Assembly: GCA_963835135.1 (NCBI GenBank) | Contig: CAWIEF010000003.1 | Location: 310,001-374,000, forward strand | DNA from: JAVVHH01 sp963835135 | GTDB lineage: Bacteria > Pseudomonadota > Alphaproteobacteria > Acetobacterales > Acetobacteraceae | Reading direction: 5' to 3' | Length of the DNA stretch: 64,000 bases | Part shown: positions 16,362-25,501 of the stretch, piece by piece | How positions within the stretch are numbered: the first letter of the stretch is position 1 | Layout of the letters: each line of letters starts with the position of its first letter | Notes under the pieces: model-generated | The model's database searches: none | What the model was told of the DNA's origin: nothing | What the model saw: the letters and a program-made list of their open reading frames with translations, nothing else | Translations under genes and position numbers: made by a program

Positions 16362-18274
16362 TGCACGCGCACCGGCGCGCGGACGGCGGCACCATCGGCA
16401 TCAAGGATGGTCAGGGTGTAGAAACCGGGCCCGGGTGGATGCCATGCGGCTTGACGGCGCGACGGCTCGGCGGCGAGCGGGGCGCCGTCGACGAGGAACG
16501 TCAGCGGGCGCCGGCCGCCCATGGCGCGCAACGTGACCGGCGCGTCGGCAGCGATGACCGCGCCGGGCGGTGGGAACAGGAGGCGCAGGCCGGGATCGGC
16601 GGCGGCGCTGGCCGCCATGGCGACGCGCAGCGGGGTCGGGCGCGGGTTGGGCGGCAGAGTCGCGAACACCTGGGCGAGCACCGGCACGGCGAGGCCGCGG
16701 CCGGTCGCGCCGGGGATCGGGGTGCCGTCGGGACGGCCGATCCAGACGCCCACGACGTGGCGTGTGTCAAACCCGAACGCCCAGGCGTCGCGGCCGCCCC
16801 AGCTCGTGCCGGTCTTCCAGCCGACGCCGACCGGGCCGCGATCCGGAAACGGCTGGGTCAGGATGTCGGCCACGAGGCGGGCGGGTTCGCCCGGCGGACC
16901 GACGACCCGCGAGGGGGCTTGCAGGACGGAAAGCGGGCCGGTGCCCTGGTCGACCAGGCCGGCGTAGAGGCCGGCCAGCTCGCGCAAGGTCAGGCCGGCC
17001 CCGCCGAGAGCCAGCGGGAGCGACGGATCCGCGCCCAACGGCAGGCGCGGCGGAGCGCCGGCTTGGCGGAGCCACTCGGCGAAGCGGAGCGGGCCCAAGC
17101 GGTCCAGCAGCGCGACGGCGGGAAGGTTAAGCGAGCGGCGCAGCGCGTCGGCGGCGGACACCTGCCCGGCGTGGCCGCGCGAGTAGTTCTCCGGCGCGTA
17201 GCCGCCGAAGTGGCGCGGCAGGTCGATCAGCGGCGTCTCCGGCCGGGCCAATCCCGCTTGGAACGCCAACGCGTAGAGGAACGGCTTCAGCGCGGAGCCC
17301 GGCGAGCGCACGGCCCGCGTCAGGTCCAGCGACCCGGTGCCGGAGACGGCGGCACGGATCTCGCGGGTGCGGGCGTCCGCGACGAGGATGGCGATCGAGC
17401 CGTGCTCCGGCAGGGCTTGAAGCTGGGCGGCGGCCATGCGTTCGAGACCGTCTTGCAGCGGCAAGTCGAGCGCGGTGTGCACGACCGGTCCTTGCAACCC
17501 GGCGATCGCCTGCCGCGCGTGGCGCGGGAATGGTTGGCGGGCCGTGGGAACCGGGACACCTGCGGCCTCGGCGAGGATGCGGTCGCGGAGCTGTTCGGCG
17601 CGGGCCGGGTGGCGGTCGGGGCGGAGCGCTTCGGGGCGGCGGGGCAGCGCGACGAGGAGTGCGGCCTGCGCCGGGTCGAGCAGCGCGGCGGAGGAGCCAA
17701 ACCAGGCCCGGGCACCCGCCTGGATGCCCTCGAGATTGCCACCATAAGGCGCGAGCGTCAGCCAGATACCGAGCACGCCCTGCTTGCCGAAGCGCCACTC
17801 GAGCTGGACCGCGCGCGCGGCTTCGATCAGCTTGCTGCGGAGCGTGCGCGGGCGTGGTTCGAGCAGGCGCGCGGCCTGCATCGAGAGGGTCGAGCCGCCG
17901 GACACGACACGGCCGGCGCGCAGGATCTGGACGGCAGCGCGGACGAGCGCGAGCGGGTCGACCCCGGGATGGGACCAGAAGCGGCGATCCTCGGTGCGGA
18001 TCAGCAGGTCGAGGACCTCGCGGGACACCTGGTCGGGCCCGGTGCGGAACCGCCAGACGCCGCCGGAAGCCGGGAGCATGGCGAGGATGGCGCCGTGGCG
18101 GTCGAGCACGGTGGTGGCGGTGGCCTCGAGGCGGGACAGGTCCGGGGGGTAAAGGCGGTCGAGCGTGAGGGCGGCGGCGAGGGTGACGACGATCGATACG
18201 GCGGCCAGCGCCACCCTTATCCCGGTCCTCCCTCGCCAGCCGAACGGGGAGAAGAGAGTGGCGGGGAGCGTCAC
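16358..18274 (-). CDS. pbpC: Penicillin-binding protein 1C
   Basis: Bifunctional class A penicillin-binding protein (638 residues) that polymerises and cross-links peptidoglycan on the periplasmic face. An N-terminal membrane anchor (VALAAVSIVVTLAAALTL) precedes the GT51 transglycosylase domain, with RTEDRRFWSHPGVDP and SGGSTLSMQAARLL. The transpeptidase domain has the SxxK serine in SPGSALKPF (Ser327) and KTGTSWGG. The last about 90 residues form the BiPBP_C beta-domain typical of PBP1C. Start is GTG 18274, overlapping the A2M stop (GTGA). Pairing with an alpha-2-macroglobulin gene is the known E. coli pbpC-yfhM arrangement. Confidence 0.95.
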   Translation of the reverse strand: MTLPATLFSPFGWRGRTGIRVALAAVSIVVTLAAALTLDRLYPPDLSRLEATATTVLDRHGAILAMLPASGGVWRFRTGPDQVSREVLDLLIRTEDRRFWSHPGVDPLALVRAAVQILRAGRVVSGGSTLSMQAARLLEPRPRTLRSKLIEAARAVQLEWRFGKQGVLGIWLTLAPYGGNLEGIQAGARAWFGSSAALLDPAQAALLVALPRRPEALRPDRHPARAEQLRDRILAEAAGVPVPTARQPFPRHARQAIAGLQGPVVHTALDLPLQDGLERMAAAQLQALPEHGSIAILVADARTREIRAAVSGTGSLDLTRAVRSPGSALKPFLYALAFQAGLARPETPLIDLPRHFGGYAPENYSRGHAGQVSAADALRRSLNLPAVALLDRLGPLRFAEWLRQAGAPPRLPLGADPSLPLALGGAGLTLRELAGLYAGLVDQGTGPLSVLQAPSRVVGPPGEPARLVADILTQPFPDRGPVGVGWKTGTSWGGRDAWAFGFDTRHVVGVWIGRPDGTPIPGATGRGLAVPVLAQVFATLPPNPRPTPLRVAMAASAAADPGLRLLFPPPGAVIAADAPVTLRAMGGRRPLTFLVDGAPLAAEPSRRQAAWHPPGPGFYTLTILDADGAAVRAPVRVQ

Positions 18275-21200
18275 TCGGCAGCCAGGACCTTGATCTTGTT
18301 GGTCGCTTGGCGAGCGAAGATCGCGGGGCGGTACATGTCGGAAAGCTGGGCGCCGGGGATTTCGAACGTTCCGGGCGTCACCGCACGGAGGCGGACGGCG
18401 ACGCGGAAGGTCGGGGCATTGGCATCCAGCATCAGCGTGGCGGCGAAGCGGTCGTCGGAGCCGGGCTGCGCCTCCGTTGTCGTGAGCTCGCCGAGCCAGG
18501 GGAGCCCGGCGGTCTTGCCGGCTTCCAGGCGGCCGGCGATCTCCCAACCCGCCGGCAGGCCCTGCAGCAGCAGCGCTCGATGCGATTGGGCGTCGGTGGC
18601 CGCGCCCTCGACCAGCAGGATGAAGACGGTGTTCTGCTTGAGGGTGTCGAGGTCGACGGGGTCGCCGGTCAGGGTCAGGAACTTGCGGGTGACGCGCATG
18701 CCCTGGCGGGAAGCAGGGGCCGGGTCGATGGGGATGCCGGTGGTCGAGACGGTCTGCCAGGTCGGGCGGGCGCCGGTGTTGCGCAGGGCGACGGGGCCGG
18801 TGAGCGGCACGGTCACGATCGGGGCTGGCGTGACGGGCGTGCCGTCGAGCGCGACGCTGGTGGCGCGCGAGTCGCGGCCGAGCACGATCCCGGCGGCGGC
18901 GGCCCAGGCCTCCTCCTGGGTGTTGAGCGTCTCAGGCTTCAGATCGGCGCCGGGCAGGCGGCCGATCGACGCGAGCAGCTTGTCGGGCAGCAGGCCGCTC
19001 TCCTTCAGCAGCAGCGCCGTGGCGAGCTGGTCGCGCATCGCGCTCCCGCGGTCGGCGTCCCAGTCGTTGCGGCCGGGGGACGCGGCGGCGGCGGTAAAGG
19101 CGGCCTCGGCGCGGGCCCGGTCGTTGCTCAGCGCCAGCGCCGCGCCGAGCTGGGCCTTGGCGAGCGGGGTCGGCAACGTGGCGACGCTTTCGGCAAGGAC
19201 ACGGTTGGCGCCGGCCCGCGGCTGGCCCCCGAGCGCGAGGACGTACAGGTAGTATGCCTCGGACACGAGGCCCTCGGGCGAGGCGGGGAGCGTCTCGAGT
19301 CCGTCGGCCAGGAACTTCAACGCGCCGGCTATCGCCACGTCCGGCACCGGCGCGCCCGCCGCCCGCGCGCGCAGCAGGAACTCGGTGGCATAGGCCGAGA
19401 GCCACGTCTCGGCCTCGCCGCTGGCCGACCAGAGCCCGAAGCCGCCGTCGAACCGCTGCTTGTCGAGCACGATCGCCGCGGCCGATTGCAGGCGGGCGGC
19501 GCGGGCCGGCGTCGAGGGCAGCAGCGCGAGCGGGAAACCCTTGCTGCTGGCCTGTTCGAGGCAAAACAGCGGGTAGTCGTCGAGCGCCTGCACGAGCGCC
19601 TCGACGTCGTAGCGGACCGCGCCGCCGGCGGTGAGCGAGGCGAGCGCAGTGCCGGGCAGCATGCGGTCCAGCGCCGGCATGGCGCGGATCTCCGTGCCGG
19701 GCGCGAGTTCGGCGCTGCTCACCAGGGTAATCGGCGGGCGCGAGGAGCGGATGAGGATGGCCGCGTCACGCTGGACCCGGAAACCACCGGGCCCGGTCAC
19801 GGCCAAGTGGATCACGCCACGGCCGACTCCGGTGGCGCGGAGCGTCGTGGTCCGCACCACCTGGGCGCCCGGCTCGAGCTGGGCCGCCAGGCGCGTCTCG
19901 CCCAACAGGGCGAGCGGGCCATCCACGGACAGCTGCACGCTCCCTTCCCCGGCGGGCAGCTCGACATCCTGCATCAGCACGGCCAGCCGCGCTTCGTCAC
20001 CGGGCGCGAGGAAGCGGGGGAGCAGTGGCTCGGCGATCATCGGGTCGCGCACGATCACGGGGAGCGCCGCGGCGCCAACCCTGCTGCCCTGCCAACCGAC
20101 GGCCATGAGCCGGACCTGGCCGTTGAAGTCCGGCAGGTCGAGCGGGATCGTCACGACGCCGTCCGGGCCGGCTTGCACCGGCGGGGTGAACAGCGCCACC
20201 GTCTTCTGCGGGATTTCGGGCAGCGCATTGCCGCCATCGTCGCCGCCCTGGCGAAGCGAGGTCAGGGCGCCCTCGGCCGGCGGAATCAGACGGCCCCAAT
20301 CGTCGCGGATGTCGATGCCGAGCAGGCGGCGGCCGAGATAGTGGCCGGCCGGGTCGGGCGTCTTGAAGCTGGTCAGGCGGAGGATGCCCTCGTCGACGGC
20401 GGCCAAGGTGACCCAGGCGCCGGGCTCCGTCGTGATGGCGAGCTGGACCGAGCGGCGCGGGCGCAGCGTGCCAGGGTCAGCGATGGCCAGCCTCAGGGTG
20501 CGCACGCCGGGATCGATGGCCGCCCACGCCAGGCCGATCGCGCGCGCGGCCTTCGCGGTCTCGCCACCGCGGAAGACATGCACTGTCAGGTAGGCGCCGG
20601 GTCCCCAGGCCGCGTCGGCGGGCAGATCGACCGTGGTGCCGCCCTCTGGCACGTCGAGGGTCCGCACGCTCTGAACGCGGTTGGTCAGCGCGAGCAGCGT
20701 GGCATGACCGGCGAACGGCGCGGCGATGTGCAGGTGGACGGTCTCGCCCGGCTGGTAGGCTTGCTTATCGGTCGAGACATCGACCTTGTCCGGCGTGTCC
20801 GGGCTGTCGGAGGCGACCCAGCCGGCACGAAAATGCACCGACGTGGCAGCCAGGCCGCCTTTCTCCAGCACCTCGAGCCGGTAGCGGCCGAAGTCGAGGC
20901 GCTGCACGAAGTGAAACGCTCCCTGGCTCGGGATCGCCACCTCCTGCGCAGCGATCGGCTCGTCGCGATAGACCGTCTCGTAGCGGGCCAGCGAGCCGCG
21001 CATGACCAGGTGCCAGTCCGGCCGCTCGCGCACCAGCCGCAGCGTGGCGGCCATGGCGACGCGCTTGCCGTCGCGGTCGACGGCGGCGATGTCGAACCCG
21101 GCCTCGCTGCCGGCGTCGATCCCGCCGTCGAAGCCCGGCTTGACGCCGATGAAGCCGGCGACGGAGCGCACCGGGATCGTGGCCTGGGTGTGGCTCGCCC

Positions 21201-23328
21201 GGCCGGAAGGGTCGTCGACGCCGATGTCGATTTCGGCCCGGATTGGCGACGTGCTGTCGGGCGCGGATTTGAGCAGGATCGGGAGCGTCGATTGACCCTG
21301 CTTGTCGGTGTTCGGCAGCGTGACCTGGAGCGCCTGCGGAGCGAACTCCTCGTTGTCGAGGCCAACGCGGTAGCCGGCCAGCGCGGGCGGCGGCGCGGGA
21401 TCCTTGGTCAGGGTGATGGACGCCGCGCCCGACAGGTCGACGGCGGGCGCGCCGTAGAGGAAGCGTGCCGTGACCGGCAGCGCGTAGGGTTGGCCCGGGA
21501 TGATCGGTCCGTTCGGCGCCGCCTCGACCGCCATGCGGTCCGGCACGAAGGCGTCCACCTTGAACGTGGTGTGGCCGATCGGTGGCCGCTTGGGGTCGGC
21601 GAGGATGTCGGCGGACCACATGCCGGCCGGCGCGGAGAGCGGTAGCGCGACCGGCAGGTAAACGGATCCGTCGGCCCCGCGGTCGGGCACGCGGTCGAGG
21701 AACACCTGGCCGTTCGGCCGCTTGATCAGCAGGTGCGCCGGCAGGTCGACCGGCTGCCCCGCCGCGTCGCGCAGCAGCGCCATCAGGCGGACGGTCTCGC
21801 CGGGGCGGTAGATGCCGCGGTCGGTCCAGGCGAAGGCGTCGAGCGGGCCCGGGTCGGGCATGCCCTCGACGCCCCGGTCGGACAGGTCGAACGCCGCCGT
21901 GGTGAGGTCGAGGGCGACGAGGTCGCCGCCGATCTGGCCGTGCAGGCTCTGCGGCGCCTGCGGGCCGACGCCGCGCAGCAGCGGCGCGGGAAACTTGGCG
22001 AACCCGTCCTGGTCGGTGGTCGCCTCGGCCAGGACGTCGTTGTTGTGCGCGAGCAGGCTGAGGGTGACGCCGCCCCGGGGTTCGGCGCTGGCGAAGCTGC
22101 GGACCTGCACCGTCAACCCGTCCGACCCGCGCCAGACCGTGGGCGCGAGGTCAGTGCGGATCAAAGTCTGCACGGCGCCGGCGTTGCTGTCCGGGGTCCC
22201 GTCGCCGGCGGTCGCGAGCAGCAAGTAGATGCCCGGCTGATCGAAGATGTCGGGCAGCGGCAGGATCGTGTGGGCGAGCAGGTTGGGCTGCCATGCCGGG
22301 ATTGGCGCGGTGCCTTCCCAGACGACCTTGCCGTTCTCGGCCTCGCCCTCGAACGTGTAGCGCTCCATCGGCTGGCCGAATGCGTTCTCGCGCGCGAACG
22401 GCACGACGTTCCGCTCGGCGACCCGGAGCACCTTCAGTTTGACCGCGGACAGGTTGATGCTGGCCAGCGAGAGCCGAGGCGCCTGGTTGCGCGGGAGCAG
22501 GAACAGCCGCTGGTCGAACACCAGCCGCGGCGCACGGTTGGCCATCGACACCGAGAGCGTCGCCTCGCGCTTGAGCGTCAGGCCGCTCTCGCCCGGCAAC
22601 CCGGCGCGCAACGTCACCTGCGTCGTCGCCCCCAGCGACAGCCCGGCGATGCAGTAGGCGTCGCCCTGCCGGGTCACGGCCGCGTCCGGCTGGGCGGGAA
22701 CGAGGCGGACCCAATCGGCGGGCACGACGTCCGAGCGCCGGGACGGCGGGCTGGTGAACTCGACGCAAGCCAGCGGCGGATCGCTCTCCGGCTCGGTCCG
22801 CACCCGCCGCACCAGCAGCCCGACCGTTTGCCGCAGGTCGGCAAGCATCTGCTTGTAGCCCGGGTTGTTTGGCGCACGCTCGACCACGGCGTCGAGCGCG
22901 CCGAGGGCCTGGGCGGGCAAGTCCAGCGCCTTGAAGGCATCGGTCAGCGTCAGCAGCGGCGCGATCTGGGGGGCGCCCGTTTCCGCCCGCTCGAAGGCGA
23001 GCCAGGCCGCTTGTGCGGCGCGAGCGGCATTCGGCGGCGTGCGCTTGAGTTGGGCGCGGGCGAGTTGCAGCCAGAGGTCGCTGGTTCCGTTGCCCGCCGA
23101 AAGCCGGAGTTCGAACGCCGCCGCGGCCGTGGCCCAATCGTTGCGGGAGACGGCCGCCGCGGCGCGCTGTTCGGCCTGCGCCTGCAACGGCGGCGACAGC
23201 CCGGCCGGGTTGAGCTGCGTCAGGCTCCGCCGATACGCCTGGCTATCGGCCGGCAGGCCCGGCGGGTTGAAATCCTCGGCATGCGCCGTCCCGATCGTGA
23301 GCAGCAGGAAGAGCAGGAGCCAGCGCAT
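18271..23328 (-). CDS. Bacterial alpha-2-macroglobulin (YfhM-type)
   Basis: A 1685-residue periplasmic protease trap. The N-terminus is a cleavable signal peptide (MRWLLLFLLLTIGTAHA then ED) without a lipobox cysteine, so it should be soluble, unlike the E. coli lipoprotein form. Successive MG beta-domains fill residues about 200-1000, the A2M domain follows, and the thioester motif CLEQ lies at Cys1256 inside the alpha-helical TED domain (about 1230-1500). In this family the thioester covalently captures attacking proteases. It is translationally coupled to pbpC, which supports a role in guarding the envelope when the wall is damaged. Confidence 0.95.
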   Translation of the reverse strand: MRWLLLFLLLTIGTAHAEDFNPPGLPADSQAYRRSLTQLNPAGLSPPLQAQAEQRAAAAVSRNDWATAAAAFELRLSAGNGTSDLWLQLARAQLKRTPPNAARAAQAAWLAFERAETGAPQIAPLLTLTDAFKALDLPAQALGALDAVVERAPNNPGYKQMLADLRQTVGLLVRRVRTEPESDPPLACVEFTSPPSRRSDVVPADWVRLVPAQPDAAVTRQGDAYCIAGLSLGATTQVTLRAGLPGESGLTLKREATLSVSMANRAPRLVFDQRLFLLPRNQAPRLSLASINLSAVKLKVLRVAERNVVPFARENAFGQPMERYTFEGEAENGKVVWEGTAPIPAWQPNLLAHTILPLPDIFDQPGIYLLLATAGDGTPDSNAGAVQTLIRTDLAPTVWRGSDGLTVQVRSFASAEPRGGVTLSLLAHNNDVLAEATTDQDGFAKFPAPLLRGVGPQAPQSLHGQIGGDLVALDLTTAAFDLSDRGVEGMPDPGPLDAFAWTDRGIYRPGETVRLMALLRDAAGQPVDLPAHLLIKRPNGQVFLDRVPDRGADGSVYLPVALPLSAPAGMWSADILADPKRPPIGHTTFKVDAFVPDRMAVEAAPNGPIIPGQPYALPVTARFLYGAPAVDLSGAASITLTKDPAPPPALAGYRVGLDNEEFAPQALQVTLPNTDKQGQSTLPILLKSAPDSTSPIRAEIDIGVDDPSGRASHTQATIPVRSVAGFIGVKPGFDGGIDAGSEAGFDIAAVDRDGKRVAMAATLRLVRERPDWHLVMRGSLARYETVYRDEPIAAQEVAIPSQGAFHFVQRLDFGRYRLEVLEKGGLAATSVHFRAGWVASDSPDTPDKVDVSTDKQAYQPGETVHLHIAAPFAGHATLLALTNRVQSVRTLDVPEGGTTVDLPADAAWGPGAYLTVHVFRGGETAKAARAIGLAWAAIDPGVRTLRLAIADPGTLRPRRSVQLAITTEPGAWVTLAAVDEGILRLTSFKTPDPAGHYLGRRLLGIDIRDDWGRLIPPAEGALTSLRQGGDDGGNALPEIPQKTVALFTPPVQAGPDGVVTIPLDLPDFNGQVRLMAVGWQGSRVGAAALPVIVRDPMIAEPLLPRFLAPGDEARLAVLMQDVELPAGEGSVQLSVDGPLALLGETRLAAQLEPGAQVVRTTTLRATGVGRGVIHLAVTGPGGFRVQRDAAILIRSSRPPITLVSSAELAPGTEIRAMPALDRMLPGTALASLTAGGAVRYDVEALVQALDDYPLFCLEQASSKGFPLALLPSTPARAARLQSAAAIVLDKQRFDGGFGLWSASGEAETWLSAYATEFLLRARAAGAPVPDVAIAGALKFLADGLETLPASPEGLVSEAYYLYVLALGGQPRAGANRVLAESVATLPTPLAKAQLGAALALSNDRARAEAAFTAAAASPGRNDWDADRGSAMRDQLATALLLKESGLLPDKLLASIGRLPGADLKPETLNTQEEAWAAAAGIVLGRDSRATSVALDGTPVTPAPIVTVPLTGPVALRNTGARPTWQTVSTTGIPIDPAPASRQGMRVTRKFLTLTGDPVDLDTLKQNTVFILLVEGAATDAQSHRALLLQGLPAGWEIAGRLEAGKTAGLPWLGELTTTEAQPGSDDRFAATLMLDANAPTFRVAVRLRAVTPGTFEIPGAQLSDMYRPAIFARQATNKIKVLAAE

Positions 23329-23366
23329 CTGAACCTCTTGGTCGGGCGGTTGACCGCGCGGGCGTC

Positions 23367-23840
23367 CTACCGGACCGGGATCTGGCCCGGCGGGGTCGGC
23401 GGACGCGCAAGCAGGTCACGGATCTCGATCAGCGTCTCTTCGCTCTTGGTGAGCGCCGCCGGCTCTTCGGCCTCCTTGGCCTTGAACCGGCTGAGCACCT
23501 TTACCACCCAGAAGATGACAAAGCTGATGATCAAGAAAGAGATGATCGAGTTGAGGAACAGTCCGACGTTGATCGTGACCGCGCCCGCCCGCTGCGCGGC
23601 GTCCAGCGTCGCGGCGTGCTCGCCCTTGAGGGTGATGAAGAGGTTGGTGAAGTCGACGCCGCCGGCCAGCAAGCCAAGGATCGGCGTGAACACATCCTTG
23701 ACGAGACTACCGACCACGCCGGTGAAGGCGGCGCCGATGATGATGCCCACGGCGAGGTCGACGACGTTGCCGCGGAGGATGAAGGCTTTGAATTCCGAGA
23801 CCCAACCCGGCGGGCTGGGCAGTCGCACCGGCGCTTGCAT
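23367..23840 (-). CDS. mscL: Large-conductance mechanosensitive channel MscL
   Basis: A 157-residue inner-membrane channel that opens under membrane tension to release solutes in osmotic downshock. TM1 carries the family signature FILRGNVVDLAVGIIIGAAF, followed by the periplasmic loop and TM2 (ISFLIISFVIFWVVKVL), and a charged C-terminal helix. The ATG at 23840 is preferred; the N-terminus is slightly longer than in E. coli, with MQAPVRLPSPPGWV before the amphipathic helix. It lies 38 bases upstream of the A2M gene on the same strand. Confidence 0.96.
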   Translation of the reverse strand: MQAPVRLPSPPGWVSEFKAFILRGNVVDLAVGIIIGAAFTGVVGSLVKDVFTPILGLLAGGVDFTNLFITLKGEHAATLDAAQRAGAVTINVGLFLNSIISFLIISFVIFWVVKVLSRFKAKEAEEPAALTKSEETLIEIRDLLARPPTPPGQIPVR

Positions 23841-23944
23841 GGCGTGCTCCGACTTTACCGGAGCACCGTAACGGCATTGCGGCCGGGCTGACACCCCGCC
23901 GTGGTGCGGACCGCGGCCCGCGTCACGGCGGATGCGTGTCTGAT

Positions 23945-24103
23945 CTACCGGGCGCTGCCGGCGCTGCTGCCACCGCGGCTGCCGCTAATTGGGTTGACGT
24001 CGGTGCTCGGAGCCGATGGCGGCGGCGTCGGCACGTTCGAGCAGGCAGCCAGAGCGACCACGAGAAGCGTGGCTGATAGGGTGCGGACGAGGGTGCTGTT
24101 CAT
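23945..24103 (-). CDS. Small predicted lipoprotein
   Basis: A 52-residue protein with a clear lipoprotein signal: MNSTLVRTLSATLLVV then the lipobox LAAC-S. The mature part is only about 31 residues, rich in Pro, Ser and Gly, with no domain. A good ribosome-binding site (aggagac) precedes the ATG at 24103. It follows another lipoprotein gene by 31 bases. Such entericidin-like or short-tail lipoproteins are common and mostly uncharacterised; I do not assign a function. Confidence 0.72.
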   Translation of the reverse strand: MNSTLVRTLSATLLVVALAACSNVPTPPPSAPSTDVNPISGSRGGSSAGSAR

Positions 24104-24134
24104 TGTTCGGTCTCCTGATGATCGATGTGGGCCG

Positions 24135-24494
24135 TCAGCCGCACGCATTGCCGCGCAGCGTCCATGACGCGACCCGGCCCGCGACCACCTCGAGCGTGGT
24201 GTCGCAGGTGCGCACCACCGGGTAAGCGACCGGGGCATAGTAACCAAAGCCGAACGGCCCAAACGGCCCGAACGGTGCAGTCGGCACGTAGCCGACGCCG
24301 GAATCCTGATAGGCCAGGAAGCGATGGCCGTTGGCTTCGATCAGGTGCGTCGGCGCGCCGAGCAGGCGTATCGCGTCGCTCTCGGGGCGGCCAACGAGCG
24401 AGGCCAGAAACTCCTGCCGCGACGGACCGGTGTCGCAACCCGCAAGGGTCGCAGCCGCCAGAATGAGCAACCCAAGCTTGTGCATGACACTCAT
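24135..24494 (-). CDS. Predicted lipoprotein of unknown function
   Basis: About 119 residues. Signal segment HKLGLLILAAATLAGC ends in the lipobox LAGC-D. The mature part begins SRQEFLASLVGRPESDAI, which resembles the helical start of small BamE/OmlA-like outer-membrane lipoproteins, then LGAPTHLIEANGHRFLAY. The middle is an aromatic Gly/Pro/Phe run (PFGPFGPFGFGYY), and the C-terminal half has two cysteines (RTC and NAC) that could form a disulfide. Either ATG 24494 or ATG 24485 could be the start; both keep the lipobox. Located between epmA and the 52-residue lipoprotein on the same strand. Confidence 0.8.
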   Translation of the reverse strand: MSVMHKLGLLILAAATLAGCDTGPSRQEFLASLVGRPESDAIRLLGAPTHLIEANGHRFLAYQDSGVGYVPTAPFGPFGPFGFGYYAPVAYPVVRTCDTTLEVVAGRVASWTLRGNACG

Positions 24495-24520
24495 AATGGC
24501 GTGGCCGCGCGCGAGTTCCC

Positions 24521-25498
24521 TCAGCGGCTCGGCAGCCAGAGCACCTGCTCGATCCGCTCGGCGCCGGCTGCGAGCATGGCGAGTCGGTCGAACCCTAGCG
24601 CGATGCCCGAGGCGGGCGGCATGCCGAACCGCAGCGCGGCGATGAAATCGTCGTCGGTGGCCCAGCCCGGCCCGTATAATGCCTCGCGCCGGGCACGGTC
24701 GGCCCGGAACCGCTCGGCCTGCTCGTCCGGATCGGTCAGTTCCTCGAAGGCGTTGGCGAGTTCGACACCGTGGAGGAATAGCTCGAAGCGGAGGGCGACG
24801 CGGGGATCGGCCGGGTCGCGCCGGGCCAGCGCGGCCTGGGCGGCGGGCCAATGGGTGAGGAAGCTGGGCCCGGCGCGGCCGAGCTGGGGCTCGACGCGCT
24901 CGAGCAGAAGGCGGAAGAACAGGTCCTCCCAGCCCTCGCCGTCCCTGAGCTGCGCGCCGGCGGAGGCCGCGAGCGCCGCGGCATCACCCGCGGTGCCCAG
25001 CACGTCCGCCCCGGCCCATCGGTGGAAGGCTGCCGCGACGGTGATCCGCTCGAAGCCGGCGGCCCAGAGCGGCGGCGGCAGCGTCGCCCGCAGCAGCGCC
25101 TCCGTCTCGTCCATCAGCCCGGCCAGATCCAGCCCGGGCCGATACCATTCGAGCATGGTGAACTCACCCAGATGCCGGCGGCTCCCCTCCCCGTCGCGCC
25201 AGACGCGCGCGAGCTGGAAGATTGGCCCGGCGCCGGCGACGAGCAGCCGCTTCATCGCGAACTCGGGGCTCGTGTGCAGCCACAGCTCGCGGGCCGACCC
25301 GTCGGGCGCATGCTGACGGGTGCGCCAGGCGCGCAGATGAACCTCCTCGCCCGGAACCGGCACGGCGTAGGCGGTTTCGACCTCGGCATAGCCGCGGGCG
25401 GTGAAGAAAGCGCGGACCGCTTGGAGCAGCAGCGTGCGCCGCCGCAGAAACGGCAGGCGCGCGGCGAGGCTTTCAGGGTGCCAGGGCGGGATCGCCAC
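24521..25498 (-). CDS. epmA: EF-P--(R)-beta-lysine ligase EpmA (PoxA/GenX)
   Basis: A 325-residue, LysS-like class II aminoacyl-tRNA-synthetase paralogue without an anticodon domain. It attaches beta-lysine to elongation factor P, which helps ribosomes pass polyproline. Motif 2 is visible as QLARVWRDGE followed by HLGEFTMLEWYRPG, and motif 3 as GIALGFDRLAML. Length equals E. coli EpmA. Start is GTG at 25498. Neither efp nor epmB is in the window. Several proline-rich proteins are encoded nearby, which fits but does not prove need. It begins 3 bases after the upstream secreted-protein gene ends. Confidence 0.94.
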   Translation of the reverse strand: MAIPPWHPESLAARLPFLRRRTLLLQAVRAFFTARGYAEVETAYAVPVPGEEVHLRAWRTRQHAPDGSARELWLHTSPEFAMKRLLVAGAGPIFQLARVWRDGEGSRRHLGEFTMLEWYRPGLDLAGLMDETEALLRATLPPPLWAAGFERITVAAAFHRWAGADVLGTAGDAAALAASAGAQLRDGEGWEDLFFRLLLERVEPQLGRAGPSFLTHWPAAQAALARRDPADPRVALRFELFLHGVELANAFEELTDPDEQAERFRADRARREALYGPGWATDDDFIAALRFGMPPASGIALGFDRLAMLAAGAERIEQVLWLPSR

Positions 25499-25501
25499 CC
25501 G

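Noticed and set aside
16028..19252. Very long open frame of 1074 codons on + opposite pbpC and the A2M gene
   Set aside because: It is an antisense shadow caused by high GC. Its Arg/Gly-rich product matches no family, whereas the minus strand encodes full-length conserved proteins.
18307..21645. Open frame of 1112 codons on + opposite the A2M gene
   Set aside because: Shadow of the A2M reading frame with no recognisable motif; no ribosome-binding site.
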